From: an uncultured Veillonellaceae bacterium
Lineage (GTDB): Bacteria; Bacillota; Negativicutes; Veillonellales; Megasphaeraceae
Assembly: GCA_900546795.1 (NCBI GenBank)
Contig: UREG01000001.1
Location: forward strand, 60,600 to 124,599
DNA length: 64,000 nt
Reading direction: 5' to 3'
Part shown: piece by piece, positions 36,472-44,465 of the stretch
Position numbering within the stretch: position 1 is the stretch's first letter
Layout: the number at the start of each line of letters is the position of its first letter
The notes under the pieces: model-generated
Database searches by the model: none
Told to the model about the DNA's origin: nothing
What the model saw: only the letters and a program-made list of their open reading frames with translations
Position numbers and translations under genes: made by a program

Positions 36472-37383
36472 TCAGGTAGATTTCTTTTCGCCGTTCTTGT
36501 CCGCAGCCGCACCGTATTTTTTCCGGTATTTATTCGCCAGGTTGCGGATAAACGCATCGGTCATTTCCGCCGGCTTCTTTCGGGTCACGAGAAAAGCAAA
36601 CCGCATGTCATCTTCTTCCGTATCGATGCCCCGAAATATTTTGTCCAAAATGGAATAGATCATTTCCCGCTTGGCTTCCTGAAACAGCAGCGGCGGCGCG
36701 TCCGCCATGGCCTTCGCTTCTTCCCATTCGAGCCACGGCGCCATTTCCAGCAGCCGCACCAGCCGGGTCTTTTGTTCCTGCCGTTCTTTCATGGCGCAGA
36801 AAAAGCAGAATTCCCGGCCTTTTTCCAGCCACCGTCCGCAGGTGGGGCAGACATGATAGCCTTGTCCCCGCAGATAGCGGCTCTGCCGTTCCCGCTGCCG
36901 CCGCAGGGTGCGCAGCTTTTCTTTCAATGGCGGCGCCGCTTCTTTCAGCTGCTCCTCGATCGCCGCCAGTCGGTCCTGCGGTATGTCTACTGTTTCCAGC
37001 GGCAGGAGGCCGTCTGTGCGGCCCTTTGCTTCCGGCCCGTCCGAATACGGCCGCTCTTCTCTTTTTCGCCCGGCGGAAAACCGTATGTCGCGGATCCGCT
37101 CTTCACCCAGCAGTGCGTTCATCTGTTCCGCCAGTTTCGCCCGATACATAAACATGTAGTTTTTGTAAACCGAATTGAGCACGGTTACATGGGCAATGCC
37201 GTTTTGTATCGTCCGCAGATAGGAACAGGCTGCCAGGTCTTTTCCCACCACCTGCGGCCAGCACTGCCGTATCTTATAGATCTGATAGCTTTCATGATGC
37301 GTGAGTTTTCCCATGATGGAATCGACATAGGATCCGCTCGTTTCCAAGCGGTGGTTCACGGGATAATCAATTCGTTTTTTCAC
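36472..37383 (-). CDS. DciA-like (DUF721) protein with zinc-ribbon extension
   Basis: A 303-residue protein. Residues about 20-105 match the DUF721/DciA domain, with WPQVVGKDLAACSYLRTIQNG and HVTVLNSVYKNYMFMYRAKL. DciA loads the replicative helicase in bacteria without DnaC/DnaI. A charged linker follows and then a zinc ribbon (Cys179, Cys182, Cys193, Cys196) and about 100 further helical residues. DUF721 proteins in Firmicute origin operons are often shorter, so the extension is notable. Its position between recF and gyrB supports a replication role. The start overlaps recF by 17 bp. Confidence 0.82.
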   Translation of the reverse strand: MKKRIDYPVNHRLETSGSYVDSIMGKLTHHESYQIYKIRQCWPQVVGKDLAACSYLRTIQNGIAHVTVLNSVYKNYMFMYRAKLAEQMNALLGEERIRDIRFSAGRKREERPYSDGPEAKGRTDGLLPLETVDIPQDRLAAIEEQLKEAAPPLKEKLRTLRRQRERQSRYLRGQGYHVCPTCGRWLEKGREFCFFCAMKERQEQKTRLVRLLEMAPWLEWEEAKAMADAPPLLFQEAKREMIYSILDKIFRGIDTEEDDMRFAFLVTRKKPAEMTDAFIRNLANKYRKKYGAAADKNGEKKST

Positions 37384-38485
37384 GAACGGTCACCGTTCCC
37401 TTCTTTACTTCCATAAACAGCGCGCCGTCCATATCCTGCAGCGGCTCCAGCAGCGCCGTTGTAATAAAGGTCTGGATGCGGTCGCGGATAAATCCCAGCA
37501 GCCCCATGCGCCGCGCCGTGTCCAGTTCGCTCATCACGTCGTCAAGCAATAAGACCGGATATTCGCCGGACTCCGACCGCATGTATTCCAGCTCCGACAG
37601 TTTGAGCGCCAGCACAGCCGTCCGCTGCTGTCCCTGAGAGCCGTATTTCCGAAGATCCCAGTCGTTGATATAAAAGCCCAAATCGTCCCGGTGCGGTCCA
37701 ACGGACGTGGTCGCCCGCCAGATATCCCGCTCCCAGCTCTCTTCAAGCTTTTTTCGATACCAGCTGACGTCGGTCCGATCCGCTTCGCTGTCTGCCGCCG
37801 CATCCCAATACGGCTGTTCATACGACAGGCGCAGGCTTTCCTCGCCGTCCGTCAGGCGGCGCTGCATCAAATGGGCCAGCATATTTAATTTTTTCAGCGA
37901 TTCGAGCCGTTTTTCCACAATCGCCGCCGCGCCCTTGGCGATCTGCTCGTCCCATTCCGGCAGCCGGCGGACGGCTCCGCCCCGCATGTTTTTCAGCAGC
38001 AGATTCCGCTGCTGCACCGCCCGCTGATAGGCAAGCAGCGTCTTATAGTATACGGGGCTGACCTGGGAAATCTCCATGTCCAAAAACCGCCGCCGCACTC
38101 TGGGGCTGTCTTTGACCAGCTGCAGGTCTTCCGGGGAGAACAATACGACGTTCAGGGAACCCAGCAGTTCTTTCTGGCTCACCGCCGTATCGTTGACCAT
38201 CACTTTTTTCTTGCCCTGCCGCACTAAATGGATCTTGATTTCCTGCTCTACGTCCCGGCAGGTAAAGGCGGTGATGATGCTGCCCGCTTCTTCGCCCCAC
38301 AGGATCGTTTCCATATCCGCAGCGGCCCGGTACGACCGGCCCAGCCCCGACATATACAAGGCTTCCAAGATATTCGTTTTTCCCTGCCCGTTGCTGCCGA
38401 AAAAGACAATAATATTTTTAGGAAAGGTAAGCGAAAGTTCGCGGTAACTGCGGAAATGAAGCAGCTTCAGTCCTTCGATCCGCAT
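37367..38485 (-). CDS. recF: DNA repair and replication protein RecF
   Basis: A 372-residue RecF, an SMC-like ATPase that helps RecO/RecR load RecA at gaps. Walker A is GSNGQGKTN (about 30-38), the signature and Walker B region lie near PVLLLDDVMSELDTARR (about 315), and the early MRIEGLKLLHFRSYREL start is typical. It sits 3 bp after the S4-domain gene and overlaps the DUF721 gene, so the dnaN-S4-recF-DUF721 genes are one operon. Confidence 0.96.
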   Translation of the reverse strand: MRIEGLKLLHFRSYRELSLTFPKNIIVFFGSNGQGKTNILEALYMSGLGRSYRAAADMETILWGEEAGSIITAFTCRDVEQEIKIHLVRQGKKKVMVNDTAVSQKELLGSLNVVLFSPEDLQLVKDSPRVRRRFLDMEISQVSPVYYKTLLAYQRAVQQRNLLLKNMRGGAVRRLPEWDEQIAKGAAAIVEKRLESLKKLNMLAHLMQRRLTDGEESLRLSYEQPYWDAAADSEADRTDVSWYRKKLEESWERDIWRATTSVGPHRDDLGFYINDWDLRKYGSQGQQRTAVLALKLSELEYMRSESGEYPVLLLDDVMSELDTARRMGLLGFIRDRIQTFITTALLEPLQDMDGALFMEVKKGTVTVREKTN

Positions 38486-38488
38486 GGT

Positions 38489-38725
38489 TTATGCCGGTTC
38501 GCAGACGACGATAAACGAGCCGACCGCTTCGATATCCACGATATCGCCGTGAAACAGCTGTTTTCGTTTCGCCGTGCAGCATTCTCCGTTGACCATGATC
38601 GGGTGCGCCTCCATCAGCGCTTTCATCTGCCCGCCGGTCTGTATGATTCCGGCAAATTTCAGCAGCTGGTCGAGCTGGATTTTTTCCGTATGGATCACTA
38701 TTTCCTGCAGCGTATCTTTTTTCAT
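38489..38725 (-). CDS. S4-domain RNA-binding protein (YaaA type)
   Basis: A 78-residue small S4 protein. The segment IQLDQLLKFAGIIQTGGQMKALMEA followed by IMVNGECCTAKRKQLFHGDIVDI is the S4 fold found in RNA-binding proteins. The gene lies between dnaN and recF, exactly where Bacillus has yaaA (rlbA). The role there is unclear; ribosome or RNA binding is assumed. It is separated from dnaN by 10 bp and from recF by 3 bp. Confidence 0.9.
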   Translation of the reverse strand: MKKDTLQEIVIHTEKIQLDQLLKFAGIIQTGGQMKALMEAHPIMVNGECCTAKRKQLFHGDIVDIEAVGSFIVVCEPA

Positions 38726-38735
38726 AGCCGCCTCC

Positions 38736-39851
38736 TTAATTCGCCCGCATCGGCGTAACTACATATAAATACGAATCGTCGTCTTTCTGAGTCACGAGCA
38801 TGGGGCCGTTATCTTTCATATGGAAATAAATTTCGTCCTCTTTCAAATGCGCCAGGATATCCATGATGTATTTACTGTTAAAGGATATATCGAGGCCTTC
38901 CCCTTCAATCCGGCACGACGCGTATTCTTCCACTGCGCCGATTTCCGGATTTTCACTGACCATCTTCACTTCGCCGTCCCGGAAGCTGTAATCAATCACA
39001 TTGTAGTCCGCGTCTTTGGCGATAATAAACGCCCGTTCCACCGTCCGCTTGATCTCGCCCCGGTCAAAGGTAACGTGGCTGTCAAACGCCGTCGGGATAA
39101 CCCGTTCATACGGCGGATAATTGCCGTTTACCAGGCGGGAATTCATTTCTACATTGCCAAATTCAAAGGTGATCTGCACGCGGTTCCAGCTCATCCTCAC
39201 GACGATCGCCTCTTCTGCCGGCAAGAGCTTCGATAATTCTTTTAGCGTCCGCGCCGGAATGATCGCCTGAAATTCGCCTTTCGGCCCTTTAACGTCCCAT
39301 GCCTTTTTCATAGCCATGCGGTGCGTATTGGTTGCAACCATCCGCACTTCGCCGTCCAGGTAATGCAGCAGCGCGCCGGAGAAAATAGGACGGGATTCAT
39401 CGGTTGCGCAGGCAAAGGTCGTATCGTCGATCATCTCTTTTAATACATCACTTTGCATATATATACTTTGCGGGTCCGCAGACATAGTTTTTACTAATGG
39501 GAAGTCTTCCGCGTTGATCGTCAGAAATTCAAATTTGGATTTTCCCGAATGAATGAGGATCTTCCGCTGCTGTCCGTCTGTAGTAAACACCACCTCGTCA
39601 GACGGCATTTTTCCAATAATTTCCGTTAAATACGGAGCGGTGATCACAAAGTCTTCTCCGTCGCCGTGTTCTGCCGTAAGCGTGATGCGGTAGCCGATTT
39701 CAAAGTCGTTGGCCTGCAGTTCGACAATGTTGTTCGGCATTATACGGAATAATACGCCGCTGATCGTGTTGGAGTTTCGTTTTGCGGAAGCGGCTCTCTG
39801 CAAAATTTGGAGCATTTTATATAACTCCTGTCGGTTAAACGTTACATTCAT
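38736..39851 (-). CDS. dnaN: DNA polymerase III beta subunit (sliding clamp)
   Basis: A 371-residue beta clamp, a dimeric ring that holds the polymerase on DNA. The three-fold clamp repeat and the last residues (SYLYVVTPMRAN) match the family, including the hydrophobic groove that takes QxxLF peptides such as the one in DinB. It follows dnaA after a 225-bp gap that carries DnaA boxes and a DnaA-trio-like tract. GGAGGATAACTAATG gives a clear start. Confidence 0.97.
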   Translation of the reverse strand: MNVTFNRQELYKMLQILQRAASAKRNSNTISGVLFRIMPNNIVELQANDFEIGYRITLTAEHGDGEDFVITAPYLTEIIGKMPSDEVVFTTDGQQRKILIHSGKSKFEFLTINAEDFPLVKTMSADPQSIYMQSDVLKEMIDDTTFACATDESRPIFSGALLHYLDGEVRMVATNTHRMAMKKAWDVKGPKGEFQAIIPARTLKELSKLLPAEEAIVVRMSWNRVQITFEFGNVEMNSRLVNGNYPPYERVIPTAFDSHVTFDRGEIKRTVERAFIIAKDADYNVIDYSFRDGEVKMVSENPEIGAVEEYASCRIEGEGLDISFNSKYIMDILAHLKEDEIYFHMKDNGPMLVTQKDDDSYLYVVTPMRAN

Positions 39852-39902
39852 TAGTTATCCTCCTTAGTTACTATTACTTTTTTTAATTATGTTTTCGTAT
39901 AA

Positions 39903-39998
39903 AGTAGTAGTCGTAGTAGTAGGGACTGGGAGTTTGTGGATGGCGCCCGCGGCCTCAGTCAGCGCCTGATACGGCAGTTGTGCATAACTTGTGGAAGA
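39903..39998 (-). other. Candidate origin-unwinding element (DnaA-trio tract) between dnaA and dnaN
   Basis: On the minus strand a degenerate DnaA box (CCATCCACA, 39943-39935) is followed by a 12-bp GC-rich spacer and then by CTACTACTACGACTACTACT (39922-39903). Its complement reads 3'-GAT repeats, the DnaA-trio motif that guides DnaA filaments during melting. An AT-rich stretch follows towards dnaN. Further degenerate boxes lie at 39979-39987, 39990-39998, 40046-40054 and 40081-40089. Confidence 0.65.
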
Positions 39999-40076
39999 GT
40001 CCGATTCTGATATGCACAAATTCACTTTTTTCCGATCGCGTCCAGTTATCCCCAATTTCATATACAGGAAATCCAC

Positions 40077-41621
40077 CTACTTATCCACCGTGCCGGCGCT
40101 GAGTTTTTCCTTGAGTTTGCCGACGGTTTCTTTGATTTGCGGATCGCTTTCCATTTCCCTGGTTATCTTGTCATGGGCATGGATGACCGTAGTGTGATCC
40201 CGGCCTCCGAATACCTGGCCGATTTGCGGGAACGTGGTCGGCGTCAGCTCCCGGCAAAGATACATGGCGATCTGCCGGGGATGCGCGATGTTTTTCGTTT
40301 TCTTTTTGCCCAAAAGATCGGAGAGTTTGATATTAAAGTATGCGCATACCGTTTCCTGGATAAAGGGGATCGTGATGTACGCCGTTTCTTCCGTGATGAT
40401 ATCTTTGAGCGTATTTTTGGTAAACTCCAGCGTGACCGTCTGAACCTGGGACAGGGACGCATAGGTAAGAACGCGGTTGAACGCGCCTTCTAAGCGGCGG
40501 ATATTGTCGTCAATATTTTTGGCGATGAAATCGATCGCTTCTTTATCGAATTTCATATTGGTTTCTTCCGCCCGCTTGCGCAGAATTGCAATACGCGTTT
40601 CCATGTCCGGCGTCTGGATGCTGGTAGGCAGCCCCATTTCAAACCGCGTCCGGAGCCGGTCTTCGAGTTTGGTTATATTGCTCGGCGGCCGGTCGCTGGT
40701 AAGGACGATCTGTTTATTAAATTGATGAAGCTCGTTAAAGGTATGGAAAAACTCTTCCTGAGAGCCTTTCTTTTCTTCCAGAAACTGGATATCGTCCACG
40801 AGCAGCACGTCGATGTTGCGGTATTTTTGGCGGAACGCTTCGGGATCGCCTTTGCGCACCATTGCCGTGATATAGTCATTGGTGAATTTTTCACTGGTAA
40901 TGCACATGACTTTCAGCTGCGGCTGGTGTTCCTGGATATAGTGGCCGATGGCATGCATGAGATGCGTTTTGCCAAGGCCGCTGTTGCCGTAGATAAACAG
41001 CGGATTGTGCCGTTTGGCAGGCGCTTCCGCTACGGCCAGCGCCGCGGAATACGCGACTCGGTTGGAATTGCCGATAATAAATTTATCAAAGGTATACTGC
41101 GGATTGAGATACGAATCCGGTACTTGCGCCGGTTCCGGTGCGGCCGGTTTGACAGGTTCCGGCACGGGTATTCCTGCCTCGTCCGGAAACAGGCTGCCGG
41201 AAAGATCTGCTTTTGTCGGAAGCGGCGGCATGGCGGAAACTTCCGGAACCGCCGGTGCTGCTGGTTCCGGCGCCGTATATGCCGGTACCGGCGGCGCTGC
41301 CGGAGGCTGCTGCATGACAGGCTGAGCCGGATACACAGGGGCCGGAGGAGCCGGCGGTGCGGATACGGCGATATTGACGATGTGGATCGTGATCGGTTCC
41401 TGCGCAATGTCCGTTGCGGCTTTTTGCAGGATGGAGAGCGCGTTGTTTTCAACCCAGGTTTTTAAAAAGTTCTGGGTTACGCCGAGGGTGAGCACGTTGT
41501 CGGTCAGTCCCACGGGAAGGAGCGCGCCGCAGATCCATTGCTTCCACATCATTTCATTCATGTGTTCCCTTGTTTTTTCGAGGATTTCCTCCCAAAACAT
41601 GGAAAGGTCTGTAATGTTCAT
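40077..41621 (-). CDS. dnaA: Chromosomal replication initiator DnaA
   Basis: A 514-residue DnaA that opens the origin and loads the helicase. Domain I (1-85) is followed by an unusually Pro/Ala-rich domain II linker (about 88-169). The AAA+ domain has Walker A GNSGLGKT (about 212-219) and Walker B LLVDDIQFL. Domain IV ends with the DNA-binding signature GGRDHTTVIHAHDKI. I chose the ATG at 41621, which has AAGGA eight bases upstream; the ATG at 41630 would overlap that site. DnaA boxes lie both upstream and downstream. Confidence 0.97.
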   Translation of the reverse strand: MNITDLSMFWEEILEKTREHMNEMMWKQWICGALLPVGLTDNVLTLGVTQNFLKTWVENNALSILQKAATDIAQEPITIHIVNIAVSAPPAPPAPVYPAQPVMQQPPAAPPVPAYTAPEPAAPAVPEVSAMPPLPTKADLSGSLFPDEAGIPVPEPVKPAAPEPAQVPDSYLNPQYTFDKFIIGNSNRVAYSAALAVAEAPAKRHNPLFIYGNSGLGKTHLMHAIGHYIQEHQPQLKVMCITSEKFTNDYITAMVRKGDPEAFRQKYRNIDVLLVDDIQFLEEKKGSQEEFFHTFNELHQFNKQIVLTSDRPPSNITKLEDRLRTRFEMGLPTSIQTPDMETRIAILRKRAEETNMKFDKEAIDFIAKNIDDNIRRLEGAFNRVLTYASLSQVQTVTLEFTKNTLKDIITEETAYITIPFIQETVCAYFNIKLSDLLGKKKTKNIAHPRQIAMYLCRELTPTTFPQIGQVFGGRDHTTVIHAHDKITREMESDPQIKETVGKLKEKLSAGTVDK

Positions 41622-41647
41622 AAGACACATCCTTTTTTGTGTGAATA

Positions 41648-41793
41648 AGTGGATAAATTGTGTGGATAAGTATTTTTCACATTCTTATTTTACCGCATAA
41701 CCATCGGCTTTTACAAGTTATCCACAATTTGTTGATACTTTGTTGAAAAACAGGGGATAATTTTGCGGATACTGTGTGTATAGCTGTGGATAA
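41648..41793. other. Origin region (DnaA-box cluster upstream of dnaA)
   Basis: Perfect DnaA boxes lie at 41661-41669, 41718-41726 and 41785-41793, with degenerate ones at 41648-41656 and 41752-41760, in an AT-rich spacer between dnaA (minus) and rpmH (plus). Gene direction flips here, as expected at the origin. The rest of the 41,622-42,000 gap holds the rpmH promoter. Confidence 0.85.
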
Positions 41794-41904
41794 CCGAAAG
41801 AGATGGGCAAAAAGCGAACGGGAAATTCGGCGGACTTAAGAAATCGCCGCGCCTGCCGGCAGAGGACTGATGCGGAAGGAATGGGGGAAGAAAGTCTATA
41901 TTTC

Positions 41905-41934
41905 TTGACATTGGGTGATAAGGTACACTATAAT
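41905..41934 (+). promoter_or_regulatory. Promoter of rpmH
   Basis: A perfect TTGACA (41905-41910), an 18-bp spacer and a perfect TATAAT (41929-41934), 67 bp before rpmH. Confidence 0.85.
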
Positions 41935-42000
41935 TACAATGTTATGGTGGATAATAAGGCTTCTTAGCTTTGGATATTTGGTAAAGGAGGTGTCAGTAGA

Positions 42001-42135
42001 ATGAAACGCACATATCAGCCGAATACGTTGTGGAGAAAAAGAACGCACGGTTTTCGTGAAAGAATGAAAACCAAAGGTGGTCGTATGGTATTGAAAAGCC
42101 GCCGCGCGAAAGGCAGAAAAAAACTTTCTGCATAA
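42001..42135 (+). CDS. rpmH: Ribosomal protein L34 (bL34)
   Basis: A 44-residue, strongly basic protein starting [20 protein letters not shown] and ending GRKKLSA, diagnostic of bL34 of the large ribosomal subunit. The ribosome site is a strong AAAGGAGGTG. It stands divergent from dnaA, the standard arrangement, and leads the rpmH-rnpA-yidD-yidC-jag operon. Confidence 0.98.
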   Translation: MKRTYQPNTLWRKRTHGFRERMKTKGGRMVLKSRRAKGRKKLSA

Positions 42136-42209
42136 TTCAGAATGATAAACAGAAAGATTTGGTACATGCCAAGTTTTTCTGTTTTTCTGGTATTTATAGG
42201 ATGATTCGG

Positions 42210-42563
42210 ATGTACGAAATGGATAAAAGCAAACGGCTGCGCCGGAACAAAGAGTTTCAGCGCGTGTACCGGTATGGAAAGTGTACGGTTTCCAAACGGG
42301 CGGTAGTCTATGTCTTGACGAATCAAGGCAGCCGGCCGGCCCGCATGGGATTTGTTACCGGCAAAAAGCTGGGCTGCGCCGTGGTGCGCAATCGGATACG
42401 GCGGCTGATGAAGGAAGTATACCGTCATCATCAGGACCGGCTGAAACCGGGGTGCGATATCGTCATGGTGGGCCGGGGATTCCTGAAAGAGGCGTCTTAC
42501 GGCGAAGCGGAGCAGCATATTTTGAAGTTATGGGAGAAAGCTCGTATTTTGAAAGAAGCGTGA
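42210..42563 (+). CDS. rnpA: Ribonuclease P protein component
   Basis: A 117-residue RnpA that helps the RNase P RNA cleave tRNA 5' leaders. The signature [28 protein letters not shown] carries the conserved RNR motif, and the N-terminal [12 protein letters not shown] is typical. Possible ATGs lie at 42201, 42210 and 42219. I prefer 42210, which has AGGA at a suitable distance. The gene is close to rpmH and overlaps nothing; yidD starts 4 bp later. Confidence 0.95.
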   Translation: MYEMDKSKRLRRNKEFQRVYRYGKCTVSKRAVVYVLTNQGSRPARMGFVTGKKLGCAVVRNRIRRLMKEVYRHHQDRLKPGCDIVMVGRGFLKEASYGEAEQHILKLWEKARILKEA

Positions 42564-42567
42564 CGGT

Positions 42568-42780
42568 ATGGCAGGCCGCATATGTATCTTGTTCGTCCGC
42601 TTGTACCAGATAGCTCTTTCGCCGCTGAAGCCGGCGTCGTGCCGGTTTTATCCGACCTGCTCGCAGTATATGATCGAAGCGATCCAAAAATACGGGGCGG
42701 TCAAAGGGCTGTGGCTGGGAACGAAGCGGCTGTTGAAATGCCACCCTTTCCATAAGGGCGGCTATGATCCGGTGCCGTAA
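42568..42780 (+). CDS. yidD: Membrane protein insertion efficiency factor YidD
   Basis: A 70-residue YidD with the family core [23 protein letters not shown] and [18 protein letters not shown]. It is thought to be a small amphipathic protein at the inner membrane that aids YidC-dependent insertion. Its position between rnpA and yidC is conserved across bacteria. Confidence 0.97.
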   Translation: MAGRICILFVRLYQIALSPLKPASCRFYPTCSQYMIEAIQKYGAVKGLWLGTKRLLKCHPFHKGGYDPVP

Positions 42781-42853
42781 TTGGGCGGCGCCTGTTGTGA
42801 TGTAGCGCGGTTGAAATGCAGACCGGGCTGTTTTTAGTATAGGAGTTGATGTT

Positions 42854-43534
42854 GTGAGTATTTTTAGCGATGCAGTCGGTTTCTTGGCCGAGATTATGAG
42901 AACGGTGTTGGCGTACTGTTTTGATTTGACGCAGATGCTGGGATTTCCCAGTTACGGTATTGCCATCGTAATATTGACGCTGGGGATCAAATTGATTTTG
43001 ATGCCGCTGGCTATTAAACAGATCAAATCAATGAAGGGCATGCAGGAGCTGCAGCCTCGCATGAAAGAACTTCAGAAAAAATATAAGAACGATCCGAAGA
43101 AAATGCAGCAGGAGATCGGCAAACTGTATAAGGAAATGGGCGTTAACCCGCTGTCCGGCTGTCTGCCGCTGCTCGTGCAGATGCCGTTTCTTATCGCGAT
43201 CTTCTACGCTTTGCAGGGATTCCATTATGATCCGGCGTATGTAAGCTTTCTCTGGCTTCCGAGCCTGGGCGAACCGGACCCGATTTATCTGCTGCCGCTG
43301 ATGTCGGCCGCTTCTACGTATATCATGCAGAAACAGACCATGCAGGCCAATGCAGAAGGCGCAGCGGCGCAGCAGCAGAAAGTGATGCAGATATTTATGC
43401 CGCTGTTCATCGGCTATATCAGCATCAATTTCCCAAGCGGCCTGGTTATTTACTGGGTATTGTCGAACTTGTTCCAGATGGGACAGCAGTGGTTTATGTT
43501 CCGTGATGAAAAGAAGGAGGCTTTGGCCAAATGA
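42854..43534 (+). CDS. yidC: Membrane protein insertase YidC/OxaI
   Basis: A 226-residue short-form YidC. Five membrane segments are expected; visible ones include GIAIVILTLGIKLILMPLAI (with the conserved Arg position occupied by Lys46), the cytoplasmic helical hairpin (MKGMQELQPRMKELQKKYKNDPKKMQQE) and GLVIYWVLSNLFQMGQQ. There is no lipobox, unlike most monoderm Firmicute homologues. The start is GTG at 42854 with AGGAG eight bases upstream. Confidence 0.95.
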   Translation: MSIFSDAVGFLAEIMRTVLAYCFDLTQMLGFPSYGIAIVILTLGIKLILMPLAIKQIKSMKGMQELQPRMKELQKKYKNDPKKMQQEIGKLYKEMGVNPLSGCLPLLVQMPFLIAIFYALQGFHYDPAYVSFLWLPSLGEPDPIYLLPLMSAASTYIMQKQTMQANAEGAAAQQQKVMQIFMPLFIGYISINFPSGLVIYWVLSNLFQMGQQWFMFRDEKKEALAK

Positions 43535-44301
43535 AAACGTTGCGTATGACGGGCAAGACGGTAGATGAAGCGATCGAAAAAGCGCTGAGTGAACTAGGAC
43601 GGACGTTAGATGAAGTGCAGGTTACGATTTTGGAAGCGCCGTCAAAAGGATTTCTGGGCTTCGGTGCGAAACCGGCGGTGATCGAGGTGACGGCAGAAGA
43701 AGCCGCGCCGGCGGAACCGGAAGCGCCGCAGAAAGAAAGCGAGCCGGAAATAACGGCGCCGGAAAAAGAGCCGGCTGCCGAAGCCGCTGAAGTACAGGAA
43801 GAAGAAATTCCGGTACGGGCGGAACGGATGAAAGCGACGCCGGAAGAAGAAGCCGAAGCGGCAGAACGGGGAAAAGCGTTCCTGCTGGGCGTGCTGGAAA
43901 AAATGAACCTTTCCGTCATGATCGAAAAGATGCGGACCTCGGAACGGGTGGTTCTTCATATCCGCGGCAAGGATCTTGGCATTTTGATTGGGAAACACGG
44001 CCAGACGCTCGATGCGCTCCAGTATCTGACGAACTTGGCGGCCAATAAAGGATCGGGTTCCCATGTATCCATCATGGTAGATGTGGAAAACTATCGTTCC
44101 CGCCGGGAAGAAACGCTGAAAAATCTGGCGCGCCGCCTGGCAGGCCGGGTAAAACGGAGCCGGACAAAAGTGGTGCTGGAACCGATGAACGGATATGAAC
44201 GGAAAATCATTCATATGGCATTGCAGGATAATCCGATGGTGCGGACGGAAAGCGAAGGCGAAGATCCGTACCGCCATGTCGTTATCTATTATAACCGCTG
44301 A
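43531..44301 (+). CDS. jag: Jag/KhpB RNA-binding protein
   Basis: A 256-residue Jag protein. Residues 1-52 form the Jag-N domain (TGKTVDEAIEKALSELG, APSKGFLGFGAK). A Glu/Ala/Pro-rich linker follows (53-115). The KH domain has the loop GKHG (154-157) and the C-terminal R3H domain contains MNGYERKIIHMAL. Jag binds RNA, probably with KhpA, and affects cell division and envelope genes. Its ATG overlaps the yidC stop by 4 bp. Confidence 0.95.
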   Translation: MKTLRMTGKTVDEAIEKALSELGRTLDEVQVTILEAPSKGFLGFGAKPAVIEVTAEEAAPAEPEAPQKESEPEITAPEKEPAAEAAEVQEEEIPVRAERMKATPEEEAEAAERGKAFLLGVLEKMNLSVMIEKMRTSERVVLHIRGKDLGILIGKHGQTLDALQYLTNLAANKGSGSHVSIMVDVENYRSRREETLKNLARRLAGRVKRSRTKVVLEPMNGYERKIIHMALQDNPMVRTESEGEDPYRHVVIYYNR

Positions 44302-44302
44302 T

Positions 44303-44343
44303 AAAAAAATCACCTTTGTCTTTTAGATGAAGGTGATTTTTTG
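44303..44343 (+). terminator. Terminator after jag
   Basis: Stem AAAAAAATCACCTT / AAGGTGATTTTTT, directly past the jag stop. It ends the rpmH-jag operon. Confidence 0.9.
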
Positions 44344-44364
44344 CGTCTGGAAAAGGGCGGTTTA

Positions 44365-44434
44365 TTGTAGTTTTTCTATTTTTATTGTATGATTTTATAG
44401 AAGAAAACCGTAGGTGCTGCGGTTTTTATTTTTT
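44365..44434 (+). promoter_or_regulatory. Promoter followed by a terminator-like hairpin ahead of mnmE
   Basis: TTGTAG (44365-44370), a 17-bp spacer and TATGAT (44388-44393) form a promoter. Only about ten bases later AAAACCG (44404-44410) pairs with CGGTTTT (44420-44426), followed by a T-rich run to 44434. Transcripts would meet this hairpin almost at once, so it may attenuate mnmE expression, or the promoter call may be wrong. Confidence 0.45.
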
Positions 44435-44465
44435 CATTACAGCGTAGGAAAGATAAGGGGTATAT

